DNA of 64,000 nucleotides from Reticulascus tulasneorum (lineage: Eukaryota > Ascomycota > Sordariomycetes > Glomerellales > Reticulascaceae): contig LSAX01000008.1 of NCBI GenBank assembly GCA_001557505.1, positions 1,860,001 to 1,924,000 of the forward strand. Direction: 5' to 3'. Position 1 is the stretch's first letter; the number at the start of each line of letters is the position of its first letter. Made by a program: the position numbers and the translations under genes. Shown here in pieces: positions 1 to 11,645 of the stretch. The notes under the pieces are model-generated. The model had not been told where the DNA came from. It was given only the letters and a program-made list of their open reading frames with translations, and made no database searches.

Positions 1-3000
1 TTCCAGGTATGCTTAGCATGTGTTCCTAGATTTTCGCCCCGCTTGGGGAGATTCCACCAAGCAAACCCTGCGTGAGCCAAGACTTCGATCTTGGCAGAAT
101 CTTTCTCTGCGACGGTAGAAATTCGCATCTCTCAGTTTTTTCGGTCTTCGGGATCGTCACTGCTGTGTTTGCGAGTGAGAGCCGCATTCATTTGTAATCG
201 TTACAAACTTAGTTTTTTCAACTGATGGCAAGTCGAGCCGCGGTGAATTCTGTACAACCCTTACAGGAGACGAGCCGCCTCGCCCAGCACCACTAGGCTT
301 AGCTTCAACCGGGATGGCACTTGTCGATTTGAGCCAACGCATGGTCTGCTATCGAGGTTTTCTTATCAGCCAGCTATGTACTCCCTAAATTCTCGGCAGG
401 AACCCATCCCGCCGCTACGTCAGGGGACTCGGCATCGACCCTTTTCGTTGAAATCGCTTCCAAGGAGTTGGTTTCCTCATGAGCTAAGGGGAATCTAGAT
501 TTGCCACCAACATCCGCCCCGCCAATGCTTCTTGTGCTAGTGTTCTGGAGGATCCGGGTCTTTACTGTGTAGTCGGCGGCCAAAGGCAGATGCCGAGCAG
601 CCAATAACCGGCTTGATCTGAGGCTCAGGTCCCCGCGGATGCTGGCTTTGGAATCTCCGGGTCCGTCTCGGCATCGTCTGAACTTGCTACCGCATGGAAT
701 GGCCGGTATTGCCGACCGCAGCTTGGCTGGGCTGCTGGATGGAGAGTTTGAACACAGCTGGGTTCCTCAACTGTCTCGACTGAAGCCATCGCCCTGTGCA
801 CATTGCTATTGCATCTCATCAGACCTTCTCATTTGAACGCTTTCTTCCTCTGGGTTCGGCTGGCCGCATGCCTCTGGCGGTATACTACTTGAGAACCTTG
901 CCAGTGGTGCGAGTGCTTTCTCTAAGGGAAATGGCGTGGGCCGGACTGTCTGTGTCCCACATCCGCTCTGCTTCATTTCCAAGAGAACCCCGATGGCGCT
1001 CAAAGGGTAGGCGGGATAATCCGCTCGTCTTTCACACGCCTATCCAGTGCAACCTCTGCCCCATACCCAGCCCTAGTAGGTCTGGAATCTTGTGGAGGCT
1101 TCAGCCCATGACTAGGTCATGGAAGATGCCGTTCTGGCACTAAATACACACTAGCAATAGCATTTCGCAAACTCATCTCCCAGAATGAGGAATGGCTTCG
1201 AACCCTAAATGAAATTCTCGCTCTCAATACTGCAACGCCACGGGACGAAGCCACCAGCCATGGGCCTTGAGGGCCTCGTGCGAATAGTTCCGTGCTTTCT
1301 ACGGGAATGGCTTGTTTTGTTGTCTTGCTTCCATCTGTCTGTTTCTTTGTCAACCGGGCCGTTCGAGAAGACTATTCTCCAGCAACATCGGGTAATTCCC
1401 TCGCTAAATCACTGTCTGGCCTTTGGCATGATATGTCTCATCGCTCCTCAACCGAGATGGTTCCAGTCAGTGGGAAAGACCATTCCAGCCCGCTGCCCTC
1501 AGGTTTTTGTCTCATTGAGATTCCGAAGGTTATATCGAGCTAGGCACCGGAAGCATGCGAGATGGTCAGGAGCTAGGTCTAGATTGGTATGCTACACCAT
1601 CCAACTATCTAATCTCCTGCAGCGACGCAACTTGTTCCTTATGTACTCTACTGTAAGTCCATCTATCGGCAAGGACCCGTTCCATTCCTTGTTTCGCAAC
1701 GTCCATCGGTGAAAACGGAGGCTGATTGGGACTGTTAGCGCCCTAGCCGTGGGACTGACTAGCGCGTGGTCGAGAGAATGCCCTAGCGTCCAAGACGAGC
1801 AGACTGAATTTGTTCATCGCCGATCGTTGATGAAAGGGTAGCACATGGGCCGTTCACCTCGGTTTCTAAACTAGACAGCTCCTTGAGGCTACGTCGAACT
1901 CGTCTTACCCAGATAAACACTGGAAAAGAGATCCGGTACACTGGGTTGCCGAGCAGGACCTACGGCGCTCAGAGTTTAAGCTTCAACCACACTTCACCAA
2001 CTATGTCGTGCTGAGTACTGCGTCTTATCCACGCACTGCATTCGTCTATCGTTTTGAGCTGCTTGCATGATGACGCAACTTCACCAGCAAAGATCTGGAA
2101 CTCGGCTTCTGCGTTCAGCTGGGGACGCGTCTGGACGCAGCCCTGGACAGCAGCTCGCAATCCATCCCACGCATCTGTGGCCATGTATTTTTTATCTTCC
2201 ATTGTCAGACCTGGACTGCTAGGTAGCGCCAACTATCCCCATTGAAATTTCTAGGCCGTGCCACAGCTGGATCTTGAGTGCGGCGCAAAGACGAGGGCCC
2301 GTCGAATTCCACTTCATCATCACGTATCTCATATCTTTCGCTACATCTCTATGTTCGAGCTTTACCCATACGGTACTGAGGTGCATATAGAGATGTTCTC
2401 TTGGCAAGCCCTGGTTACCGTCCCCGTCGAGATTCGTGGTCCGAGCTCGCTGTGTCGAGTTTCTCTGCCAGAATCTTCCTAGCTTCTCATTTTCTGATAC
2501 AGAGAAGAACTGCCGTGCCCCTCATCCTTTGAGTTGCGGCTAGGCATTGGGTGACGACTACTTCAGTGAAGTTGCGACTATTCATTTATGATTTGCTTGG
2601 GTAAGGTAGTGCGTGGCATATATATACTATAGCCTCAGTAATTCAAGCGGCGCGTCATCAACTCCACAAGCATTGTGTGTTTAAGTGCTATTTCCATGCC
2701 CACCCCCACCACCGTGGTTGAAGTTGAGTGTGAGGGGCTGCTTGGGGCCCGTTTTGCGGGGTAAGCGACTACCACCAAAGATCCCAGGGACCACGGTGGC
2801 TAGAACATCCTTGAAACTTAGCCTTCGACTTCATATCTTGATATAATCCCTTGCTGATACCCTGACTCCTCTTACCATATTCTGCATGATCTAGGCTAGA
2901 CTGCAAAAGAGCTTAATTCATAAGTATGATAAGACTCATCCGTTGCCCCCCTCACGGCAGCCGGGCTCGGTTGATTAAAACCACAATGAAGCATACGATA

Positions 3001-3362
3001 TCAACCTTCCTGCCCAGCTGGGTAGCAGGTTGATTAGGGAGTCATTCCGACCCAAACGGAGGCTAGCATGCGGATCGCTTAGCGGTTTCGAGACACGAGT
3101 GCTGGCATGGGTAACGACATGGGCAGGATGCACAACATATAGCCGGAATTGCGGCCGATTCTTCCGCAAACCGAGCAGAGGAAACGTAGAACCGGAGACA
3201 TCGATGAGACTTCAGACTCGGCTTTAAAAGAGTACTTCTGCCCCCCAAGGGCATGGTTTGCATTGTCTTGAATTCACCTTCTATCGTAGTTGCTATCCCA
3301 TCCAAATCAAAACTCCAAGTATCTCAAAACTCAAGGTGCCGCCCAATTAGCTCCATTTCATC
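1..3362. other. gene-poor stretch, no recognisable gene
   Basis: Only short open frames without family motifs or splice-linked partners are seen. Several minus-strand frames between about 150 and 1350 are rich in Ser, Pro and Ala and could be a decayed gene, but no domain is recognisable. A 9-bp inverted repeat (CCACCGTGG and CCACGGTGG) lies near 2708-2800, and a TATATATA stretch lies near 2619-2627. I assign no function. Confidence 0.5.
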
Positions 3363-4319
3363 ATGCAGTACGATCCCGAGTACTGGGCGGCCATCGCCCC
3401 CTTCGCAGATCAAGAGAAGCCCAACTTCAAGACGGTCCATGAGCTCCGTCAACACACCGAGAACCTCCTAGGTACGATATTCCGCATGGCGCCTATCCCG
3501 GAAAGCATCGCCGAGACCAAGTACACGTTCAAGAGCCATGATGGCGCCAAGCTCACCATATCCCGCTTCGCGTCCAAGGAGATGATCAAGGCTCCGCAGC
3601 CCCAGCCCGCCGTGTTTTATGTACACGGCGGCGGCATGGTGGCATGCACTGTCGAGATCTTCGCGCCGCAGATCATGCGCCAGGCGCAGAACGCGGGCAT
3701 TCCCTTCTTCGCGGTCGACTACCGCCTGGCGCCCGAACACCCCGCCCCCTGCGCTGTAGAAGATTGCTTCGCTGGGCTTAAGTACCTGTCCGAGCACGCA
3801 AAGGAGCTGAATATCGACCCGAAGCGGATCTGCATCATGGGCGACTCGGCCGGAGGCGGCCTCGCGGCTGGTGCAGCCCTCATCGCTCGCGACAGAGCTC
3901 TCTCCCCGCCGCTGGCGAAGCAGGTCCTCATCTACCCCATGCTTGACGACCGCACCACCAAGGAGCCCACGGATCCCAGCCTCAAGTTCATGACCTGGCA
4001 AGCCAGGGACAACGTGCTCGCGTGGAAAGCGGTGCTGGGCGAGGGTAAGGCCGGGGATCCCAACGCGCAGGTGTCGGAGTATGCGGTCCCGGCGCGGGCC
4101 AAGTCCTTGAAGGGCCTGCCGCCCACCTACATCGACGTCGGGTCGCTGGATCTGTTCCGGGATGAGAATCTCGAGTACGTGAGCAGGCTTGTAAAGGAGG
4201 GTGTCGAGGTCGAGTTCCACATGTGGCCGGGGCTGCCGCATGGCTTCGAGAGCGCGGTCGGCATCAGCTGGACCCAGCGGGCATTGGGAAGTCGAAACAT
4301 GGCGCTGAAGAAGTTCTAG
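3363..4319 (+). CDS. alpha/beta hydrolase, HSL-type esterase/lipase
   Basis: Single-exon gene of 318 aa. It shows the complete signature of the hormone-sensitive-lipase (HSL, alpha/beta hydrolase fold 3) family. The oxyanion-hole motif HGGG is at residues 88-91, the nucleophile motif GDSAG at 160-164 (Ser162), the acid in SLDLFRDE (Asp263), and the catalytic His in PHGF (His293). The family hydrolyses carboxyl esters; the substrate cannot be read from sequence. There is no signal peptide or membrane segment, so the enzyme is probably cytosolic. The first ATG follows an A-rich 5' leader, and a TTTAAAA box lies about 140 bp upstream. The frame is intact and GC-rich compared with its flanks, so it looks functional. 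No neighbouring gene suggests a pathway. Confidence 0.9.
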   Translation: MQYDPEYWAAIAPFADQEKPNFKTVHELRQHTENLLGTIFRMAPIPESIAETKYTFKSHDGAKLTISRFASKEMIKAPQPQPAVFYVHGGGMVACTVEIFAPQIMRQAQNAGIPFFAVDYRLAPEHPAPCAVEDCFAGLKYLSEHAKELNIDPKRICIMGDSAGGGLAAGAALIARDRALSPPLAKQVLIYPMLDDRTTKEPTDPSLKFMTWQARDNVLAWKAVLGEGKAGDPNAQVSEYAVPARAKSLKGLPPTYIDVGSLDLFRDENLEYVSRLVKEGVEVEFHMWPGLPHGFESAVGISWTQRALGSRNMALKKF

Positions 4320-5476
4320 GGAGGCTCGTAAAAGGGAGATGTGGGATATGGTGATGGTCTTTGATGATTTATGAAATGGCGGTTACGTGTCTGATGAAAA
4401 GCTAAGATCCTGTGTTTTGACGGTGCCTTGCCGGGAAAGTCGGAGACAACACTGGCAGAGGCCCCTGCTTTTCTCGTCAGTCTAGTAACCTTGCGTTTCA
4501 GGTAGTCGATGACCTACTAAAAGCTGGAGAAGAAGAAATTGTATAGCTCAAGTGCTGATATTGATAAGTGCAGAGAGTATGAAAATACTCTCAGTTAAGT
4601 GGTGTCGTCCCAATTGCTATCCGTGCTATCTGAATTCTTCACGGATCTTACAGCTGCACAAATTTTACTTTCATACTTCGTCAACGCTGCTACCTTACCT
4701 GTAGAAACTGCAAACAAGCTCTTCCCTAGCTGTCATATCATAGCAGACTTCTTAGAGGCACGATGGAGGAGCAATATATATATATATATGACATTTCTCC
4801 ACCCGCTTTGTGATTGTACCTTCCTTCACGCTACCAGTTACCTCAAGCCTGCTTCCTGCTTGCTTGGTTAGTAATAACTGTATAAGAGGTGAGTATGGCA
4901 CTCTAGGTAGCCAACTCCCTAGCGCGAATACTGGAGGACGAGTTTGAACACGCGGGGCCATCTCGGGTGGGATGTTATCTCTTGCATTTCTTCAGTGGCA
5001 AGGTTCTATTTGATCATACGGACACTGACCGGAGTACTTGAGTATTATGGTGTCCGTATCATGGGCTGAACGACTTTGTGTATGGAGTATCGTTGGTTTG
5101 GAAATGCAATCCCAAGGATGGATAGTTCGAACGGAAGACCGAGTGTCGTCGTGCAAGATACGTGGCCAATAGAGCTTATTTATTTCCTAGAAGACTTTGG
5201 AAAGCACTATGACTTGGTAGAAGGAAGATGTCTATTCATGAAGTGAACAGTTGACGTTTGAGAAAGACAGATCAGGAAGTCACGGTTCCCGGCCTACCTA
5301 CATTTTTCCCCAACAGCTGTGCCGCCTTTTGCTCTGATCCTGCCAGTTTTCATTCCCTCCTACAACTCAATTCATAGTTGTTACATCGCTTAGCCCCTCG
5401 AAACAACCCGACTTGATCTTCATCGGAACTTATTCGAAACGGACTCTCAGCTTCAGTATCCTGCCTTTGAATCAAC
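4320..5476. other. intergenic region with AT microsatellite
   Basis: No gene is recognisable. A short (AT)n run lies at about 4774-4790. The last 100 bp before 5477 are C/T-rich, as is usual for fungal 5' leaders. Confidence 0.5.
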
Positions 5477-6400
5477 ATGGAGGCAGCATTAGCTTATTCC
5501 AGTGAGTTCCACTCGCGTGACAAAATGGGCACCGCCCTTCATGCTATCACGGCCAACTACCTCAGACAAAAGGCTGGCTCCTGCGACGTAGCAAAGATCG
5601 CGAAGAAATTCGCCAAGGCATGGGATGGCGCTGATGGTAATGGAGACGCGGCCACCATAATCAACGAAATAGTGAGGAAAATCCCCTACATGGACGAAGA
5701 AAAGGTCCAACAGAAGCTTGAATATTTGCTCTGGCATATTTACCAATACGAGATAACTCAAGTACGATATACGTTTCACAAGGACGTTTAGCTTTCACGA
5801 CGCTGACTAGGGGCAGGCAAATGACATTGAAGACCGCTTTTACCACAATGCAATCCAGTTCGTTATCGGGGATATATTCTGTGGTAAGTGCCGTAAATCC
5901 ACCATTGCAGCTGCTAGATTTGTTTGTTACAATTACTGGCTTAAACTGAACTCTTTCGTTTAGCGCCAATTCCGCAGGAGTGGGAAGCCGTTGCAGAGTG
6001 GCTAAATGAATGCGCGTTTGCGGGCAAGCTGGCAAGTCGATACATGCTTCCTGCCTACAAGTTGATGAAGGATGTGTTCATCCCAATTTTGGAGGGTAAT
6101 TTTGTAGCAGACTGTGATATTTCAGGGGCAGCTTTGTGGATGATTCACAGTGGACACGTCATCTATCAGTTGGTAAAAGAGGATGCTACCCCCTCTACTG
6201 ATGTGAATCCGGGCCCAGCATATGGAGGGTCAGCAGAGCTTTGCCTAGAGCGTTGGAGTTTCTGGAAGTCTGTGTTCGAAGAAGTGATGGAAGCTGAGCG
6301 ACGGGTCGAAGAGGCAAGAGACCTTGCTAAACGAGCTGCGAAAGTGATGGAGACCGTTGAGGAAACAACGACTTGGGAGAAAATGAGACGTAGTTACTAG
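5477..6400 (+). CDS. DUF3632-like hypothetical protein
   Basis: Three exons give 262 aa: 5477-5761, 5817-5883 and 5964-6400. The introns begin GTACGA and GTAAGT and end CAG and TAG, and all joins keep frame. The C-terminal part has the pattern LERWSFWKSVFEEV, typical of the fungal DUF3632 family, in which an arginine-tryptophan helix precedes a charged coiled tail. Here that tail runs from about residue 230 (EAERRVEEARDLAKRAA). The family is widespread in Pezizomycotina, often multicopy, and has no known function. No signal peptide or membrane segment is seen, so a soluble intracellular protein is likely. The gene structure is intact. The family assignment rests on recall of the motif and is moderately secure. 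Confidence 0.72.
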
Positions 6401-7112
6401 CACCAATGGTCTAGAGTCCAGCTAGTGATTGCTTTTAGACCATAATAGCGATATGCATGCGAAGCCGGCTCTTGGGGCTGCAAGATATTCGTGTTGTGAA
6501 ACATTTTGGGCATGATGGACCCACAGGCGGAGTTGAAGGGTAAATCGAGAGCTACCCTGAGGAGAGGAAACGGCAATAAACCTAAGTAAAGTAAAACGAG
6601 CTTTGTTGTAAGCCTTTTGGACTGAAGAAATACTTAGACTCCCTAAATAGAGGTCCATGTGTGGTGTGACGTTCTCTTTCTTAAATGGTCGCGACTCAAC
6701 GACAAAGCTGCCTATCTAAGGTAAGGTAGGTGGCTTTGTATGCGAAACTGAGACATTCTCCACATTCCAGGGCTGGTCTTATGTGAGTATCTGACTTTGC
6801 TGGCTTTATTTTTCAAAAATTGAAAAGGAAAATGTACTCCCAAGTTGGGCCCAGAAACGCCTCCTTCGCTGGCTTCTCGCTCACCGCTCTTCACTCTCAT
6901 CCCACGGGGTCCAATAGCTATCGGCGATGTCGATCGCGCGTCTCTGTTCATCCTTGTGCAACATGTCAGTGCCGCTGCGGATAGGGTCTCATTTGAGCCA
7001 GACGTTGGTCCCAGCCATCAGATACAACGCTCAGTCGAATAATCCCAATTAAACATTTATCTCTCCAACTTCAGCCTCACTCACTCGCAAGAACCATCAC
7101 CTCCCCACAAGT
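6401..7112. other. intergenic, no gene seen
   Basis: No supported reading frame. A CT-rich leader-like tract at about 7050-7110 precedes the kinase-like pseudogene. Confidence 0.4.
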
Positions 7113-7930
7113 GTGGCTCTGTCTAGTATCGCAACTTTTATCCAGAGCCGCGTAGAGGTCAAGATACGGACGGACCACTCGGTTATATACGTCTATAAGA
7201 CTGAACCGAATGTCGTTCTAAAGGCGGATTCCATATGGATCGATGGCGTGCCCTATGGTACGGCAGTAATGGCGAAGGACTCGAGCTATTACCTGCGTCG
7301 TGAGCACGACATATACCAGGTTCTAGGTGACAACCGCTGTATTACGAGATGTCTCGGCCTCCTCGAGGATGACAAAGGCGACGCCTTCGCGCTACGGCTT
7401 GAACTTTCGCCCAAGGGCAATCTGCGGCACTTCATTCGAGACAGATGCAAGCCCTCCTCAATGGGCCGGCGCTTGGAGATGGCGGCTGCTTTTGCCGACT
7501 GCGTCGAGTATCTCCATTCTCGCCACGTTATCTGGGGAGATCTCTCTACTCGGACGCGCTCGTTTTCGACGATGATAGCCTAAAGATCTGTGACTTTGCC
7601 AGCTCCGCTCTTAAAAATGTATATCCTGACTTCGGGGTCCATACATACGAGCAGCGTTATTGCCCGCCTCTACCGCGTGATGAGGTGGACCAGTGGAGCA
7701 TGCTACAGCGGGAACTATTCGCCCTCGGGTCGGCTGTCTACGAAATCACCCAATGGGAAGTCCCGTACGCGCATATCAAGGGCGAGGAGGACATTTGGAA
7801 CGTCATTAAGAGCGGCCAGAGGCCCGCCATATCGAACGATAATGTTGCCTGAGATATCATCAATCGATGCTGGGACTCTAGGTATGATTCAGCGCGGGCC
7901 GTCGCCAAAGATTTAGCCCCTCTCTCCTAG
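7113..7930 (+). pseudogene. protein-kinase-like pseudogene
   Basis: The two frames together read as one protein-kinase-fold domain of the fungal family whose catalytic loop ends DLSxRN and whose magnesium motif is DFA rather than DFG. The first part (7113-7560) includes the helix C/hinge region and the catalytic-loop piece WGDLST. The second part (from about 7555) carries the DFA motif (CDFASS) and the C-lobe. They are out of phase at about 7553-7555, consistent with loss of one base in the codon for the loop Asn. A TGA at 7850-7852 interrupts the C-lobe, whose frame continues to a TAG at 7928-7930; CGA to TGA would explain it. The frame opens with GTG at 7113 and has no ATG back to the stop at 7050. 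Three independent lesions make a functional kinase unlikely unless sequence errors are present. Confidence 0.72.
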
Positions 7931-8518
7931 CACTGAAGGATGGGTCAGGTTTGTGCAGATGGCCACCTCCTGGGGTGGATTTGTTTCTCTTCGGATCATG
8001 CAGTAGTCGTTTGTGATGTCTCATTTCCTAATCACTCTACGTCCTCTAGAAATGCATTTGCTGCAAACCTCCCCCATGGTTCAAGCCCAAACGATCAAGG
8101 GCTTTCTCCCAGATCCAAATAGCATAATGCCATTCCATACCTAACCCGATACAAGGCACACAAGTGAATCCGCCCAAAGCAGCTTGACGCAGCTGGTCAT
8201 GTCAATTTGACCACTTATGCGACCAAATCTTGACACTCTCAGAAATCCCTAGGTGTACTTTCTTGCCAACATACCCTCCTGATACACCAAAACCTGAAGG
8301 GCATACTCGGGGGAATAAAATTCTCTGCCGAGATTGCCGGAGGAGGCCGCCCGTCTGATGGATTTGATGCTCTTTGTGTGAGGATCAGCTCGGGAGCGAC
8401 CCGCTCGGGTTGCCGGGTCCCATCCCCATCCCTCAACTTTGAAAGGGTCTTCACCAGCTGATAATTGTTCCCTCATGAGTTGCAGCGTGAAGGAGCGGGA
8501 CAGAGGTCCTGCGGTTTT
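7931..8518. other. intergenic, no gene seen
   Basis: Short frames only; nothing recognisable between the kinase-like pseudogene and the 3' end of the minus-strand zinc-knuckle gene. Confidence 0.4.
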
Positions 8519-9998
8519 TCATTGAGAAGAAACAGCCATTTTCACCCAGTCAATTTTCGTGCGGAGTGGAGGGAGGCGTCGACGGTCTGTGATCAGGGCT
8601 CGGTAATGCTGTGCTTCACTCCAGTCTTTGATGACCGGGCATTGGTCGTAGCCGTGAGCTTCGGTGTTGTGAACAGGGCAGCCGTTGATGTCGCCTAACA
8701 ATGTGGGAGGGCCAGAACAGGTTCCAAGTTGATGGCCGGGAAGTTTGCAATGACCGCAGAGTTCCACGCGCTCCATGAAGTCGGGGGTTTTGAGGCGCAG
8801 TTGACCTGTAGGAAGTATTGCCTCCGATTGCTCGGCTGCACTAACTTCTTCTGCTAGTGCCTGGTTGGCATTTATTATAGACGCCTGTGATACGTAGCTG
8901 AGACTAGGCACTCTGGTATGAAGCGAAGCACCATCGCCGTTCTGAGCCTTGGTCTGGGAATTCCAAGCCTGAAGACTGCTCGTGGTGTAGACATTGTTTC
9001 CACAGCGGCGTTTACTCGCAGGTAAATGAGGGTCATCCAGCTGAAGGTTTGATGGGTCGACGTAACCTGCCTGTGCCGATGTAGTGGAATTCTGGTCTAA
9101 TATGTTATGAGTCATGATGATGCCTTGTTCCTGTTCCTGCTGTTCTGTCTTCACATCGAGCCGTCTTGTGCGTTGCTGCGATTGTTCCAAAGCCTCACGT
9201 TCCTCCACAGGCCACTGGCTGTTGAACTGCATTCGGTACATAGGTCCCTGCAGGACAGACGGTGGGTAGTAAGCTTGCGATGGCACAGGTTCTTGGGTGA
9301 TCGGTGGTTTCGAATCATCTTGTGTTGGAGGTCCCCCGTGGCTTGCTCCCTGGGCTAGTACAGGATGGTCCGTCTCTGCAGGGACCACACAAGTCTCCCC
9401 CTTGGCCGGCTTCGTTGTTCTCTTCCTCACTCTATTGGCTCCTTTCTTGGCTGCCTCCTTGGTGATCTCGGCTGCCTCCTTGGCAATTTTGGCTGCTTCA
9501 TTTACCTGCCACGCAAGAAGATAGTCTGCTGATATAACGTATTGAGACGAATTTAGATTTGGACGGTGAGGGATAGGCTTGCCATTGTGAACTGCACCTG
9601 GTCAGAAACTCCTTCCAGATTAGGAAGACTCAGAACCACTCACGACGCTTCCAAACTATCTTCGCTGATCTATTCTCACATTTGACCTGGGTCACCTGGC
9701 GTGGCGAGATACCTAGCCGCAACCAGTTGTCCAGTACACGATTCTCAGCCTCATTGAATCATTTTGAGACTAATTCTTCAGTTGGCAAGGGTTCGGTGAA
9801 ACTGTCCCTGGCTATGTGGATGACGAGCTCTTTGAATCTCAAGTAAGCGGGCGAAGGGTTCCGAAAAACAGGTTGCAGCGACTGGGCACCCTGCTCTGTA
9901 GACACTTCGCAATCTGTGCTGGCGCGGAGATTTAACTGAAAGAGATCGGACGGGTCGAATTTGCTAGGTCTAGTGTGGTCTGAGAGGCGGATGTTCAA
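8519..9998 (-). pseudogene. zinc-knuckle protein gene with an in-frame stop
   Basis: A 3' exon (8519-9597) joins in frame across a 46-nt intron (9598-9643, GTGAGT..CAG) to an upstream exon from 9644. The protein has an Ala/Lys/Glu-rich coiled stretch (KEAAEITKEAAKKGANR), a long Gln-rich middle, and near the C-terminus a CCHC zinc knuckle, CGHCKLPGHQLGTC (C-x2-C-x4-H-x4-C). A second set of Cys/His follows (GCPVHN, QCP). Such knuckles bind single-stranded nucleic acid and are common in retroelement Gag and RNA-binding proteins. The upstream exon contains a TGA at 9759-9761 with open frame on both sides and no plausible intron around it. The 5' end is also unclear, because no ATG opens the frame near 9998. 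It is either a decayed gene or one whose start I have misplaced. Its function is unknown. Confidence 0.45.
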
Positions 9999-10308
9999 GA
10001 AGGCAGGTAAGGTAGAGTGAAGAATGTACTATTTTGATGTGGCGGATAGTGGATACAGCTTTCAAGATTATGTACGGCGCGATGTATTGCGCTTCCTTCC
10101 AACTTTGTCTAGAGAAAAATCCGCGTTGCGGATGCTCCAATACTTGACTGTCTACATGCTTTCAAGTCTCGTTCAGAATCCAAAGGTGGAATCTCTCAGA
10201 AACATGTTGTCTATACCTTCGCGCTTTCATGACATGTTCGATTATAGGGCTCTTTGCGACTACTCTGGGCATCATTATCAACGTCAAAGTAATAATTCAT
10301 CAGTCCAT

Positions 10309-10955
10309 TCAGGCGTTGTTCATTCTAACCTTAGCATCACAGAACAGCAACGCAAGCCAAGTATTGGCCCAGAGATCTGTACATGAAGACCCAACCGCAG
10401 AATTCCAAGCCACGAATCTCGCTAAAGTTATCCCTTACTGTGCCGTAATGGTAGCACAGTTTTGCCCTGTCTTGACAAGGTGGAAGGACCTGCAGCTAGT
10501 TACTATTCCGGTTTGCGTAGGAGTTGGAGTTGAAATTCCATTTCTGCGGGTCAATGTCCTCGTCGCTATCGTTGTCGTTGTCGGTCGAGATGGGGTGTGT
10601 CCAATGATAGAAATGCAGGCGTAATAGACACTAGACTTTAGCAAAGATGTTTTACATCAATCTTCCTTGGTTGGAGAGGCGTAAAAACGAAGTCCGACTA
10701 AAGCTGAAATGTGCAAGGAGACAAAAACGTACCGTGTCTAACCAGAGATCATCACAAAAGCTGCCCAAGTCTGGATTCCAGCTCACGAATTGCGCTAAAA
10801 TAATGCCTGACTCGGATGCAATGGTCGAACAAGTATCTCCAGTCTTGAAGAGGTAGAAGCTATCACAGGTCTTGACCATGTTAGGTTGAGTTGGAGTCGG
10901 GGAGCTCCTGCCGCCAGTTGCACCTCCTGGATCAAGGCGACCTGGGCCTTAATAT
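10309..10955 (-). pseudogene. LysM-domain protein relic (two LysM modules)
   Basis: Two LysM modules are readable on the minus strand. Module 1 (about 10866 down to 10740) has the pattern CDSFYLFKTGDTC, then a buried SWNPDLG and CDDLW. Module 2 (about 10490 down to 10370) has SCRSFHLVKTGQNC, then VAWNSAVGSSC and DLW. Each is preceded by a Pro/Thr linker (SSPTPTQP and STPTPTQT), as in secreted fungal LysM effectors that bind chitin oligomers. An intron with GTACGT donor and CTAAAG acceptor (about 10638-10739) can join the modules. Module 2 contains an in-frame TAA at about 10437; CAA to TAA would explain it. No signal peptide exon was found upstream. I read this as a decaying LysM effector gene. 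Confidence 0.65.
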
Positions 10956-11179
10956 TACAGTGCATTCAAGCATTGAGTTGCTTCCTGTCCCATCAGAGAG
11001 CATTTCAGAACTGGTTGCTTGTGCTTTTGCTCTTTGAGAATGGAACTGAAGAGACTAGATGCGAGACATACAGGATGTCAGATCAGATTAAATTGTGTGC
11101 TTGCTACTCTAATATAAAAGATCGCGTCCCATGCCAGTGTCCTAGCATGCAACATGTTATCGGTAACGCAAAATAAGTT

Positions 11180-11645
11180 GACCAGTTTCAACACTTCAGT
11201 AAGTTTGGTCAGATGGTTTAAGGTGTCGCCAGGAGGATTAGGTAGAAAGTGGTTTTCAACAAGCATAAAATGTGGAAGTAAGTATAAATTTATCTGGAAA
11301 GCATTCTCATCGCTGTCATATTCTCAGAATTTTCCATGCTCCCAGACTTACGAAACCCATCTAATAGTCAAGGTAAGAGTTTTCGTTCGAATCTGTCGTA
11401 ATACGTGTTGTGGCGTTAAAAGTACATCTCATCGTGTTGGGATTCGTCATGTATAATCTTAGTGTCTCAGCCTTCCCGCCCGGTTTAGCGGCATATGCCG
11501 TCGCTTTGCGGATCCTTTCGCCGCCTTTCCACCCCCGGCGCATACCAATTTCGGGACCGCATGTCCCTGGGAGGGCCCTAATCCTGGGCTTACTGTAATC
11601 CCGTTTTCGGATCCCGGCTCCAGTTATTGATGAAACGTCGACGCA
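11180..11645. other. intergenic, no gene seen
   Basis: No supported frame; AT-leaning spacer between the LysM relic and the HET pseudogene. Confidence 0.4.

Noticed and set aside
4774..4790. (AT)n run as a regulatory element
   Set aside because: A short simple repeat in a gene-free stretch with no gene start nearby; a plain microsatellite.
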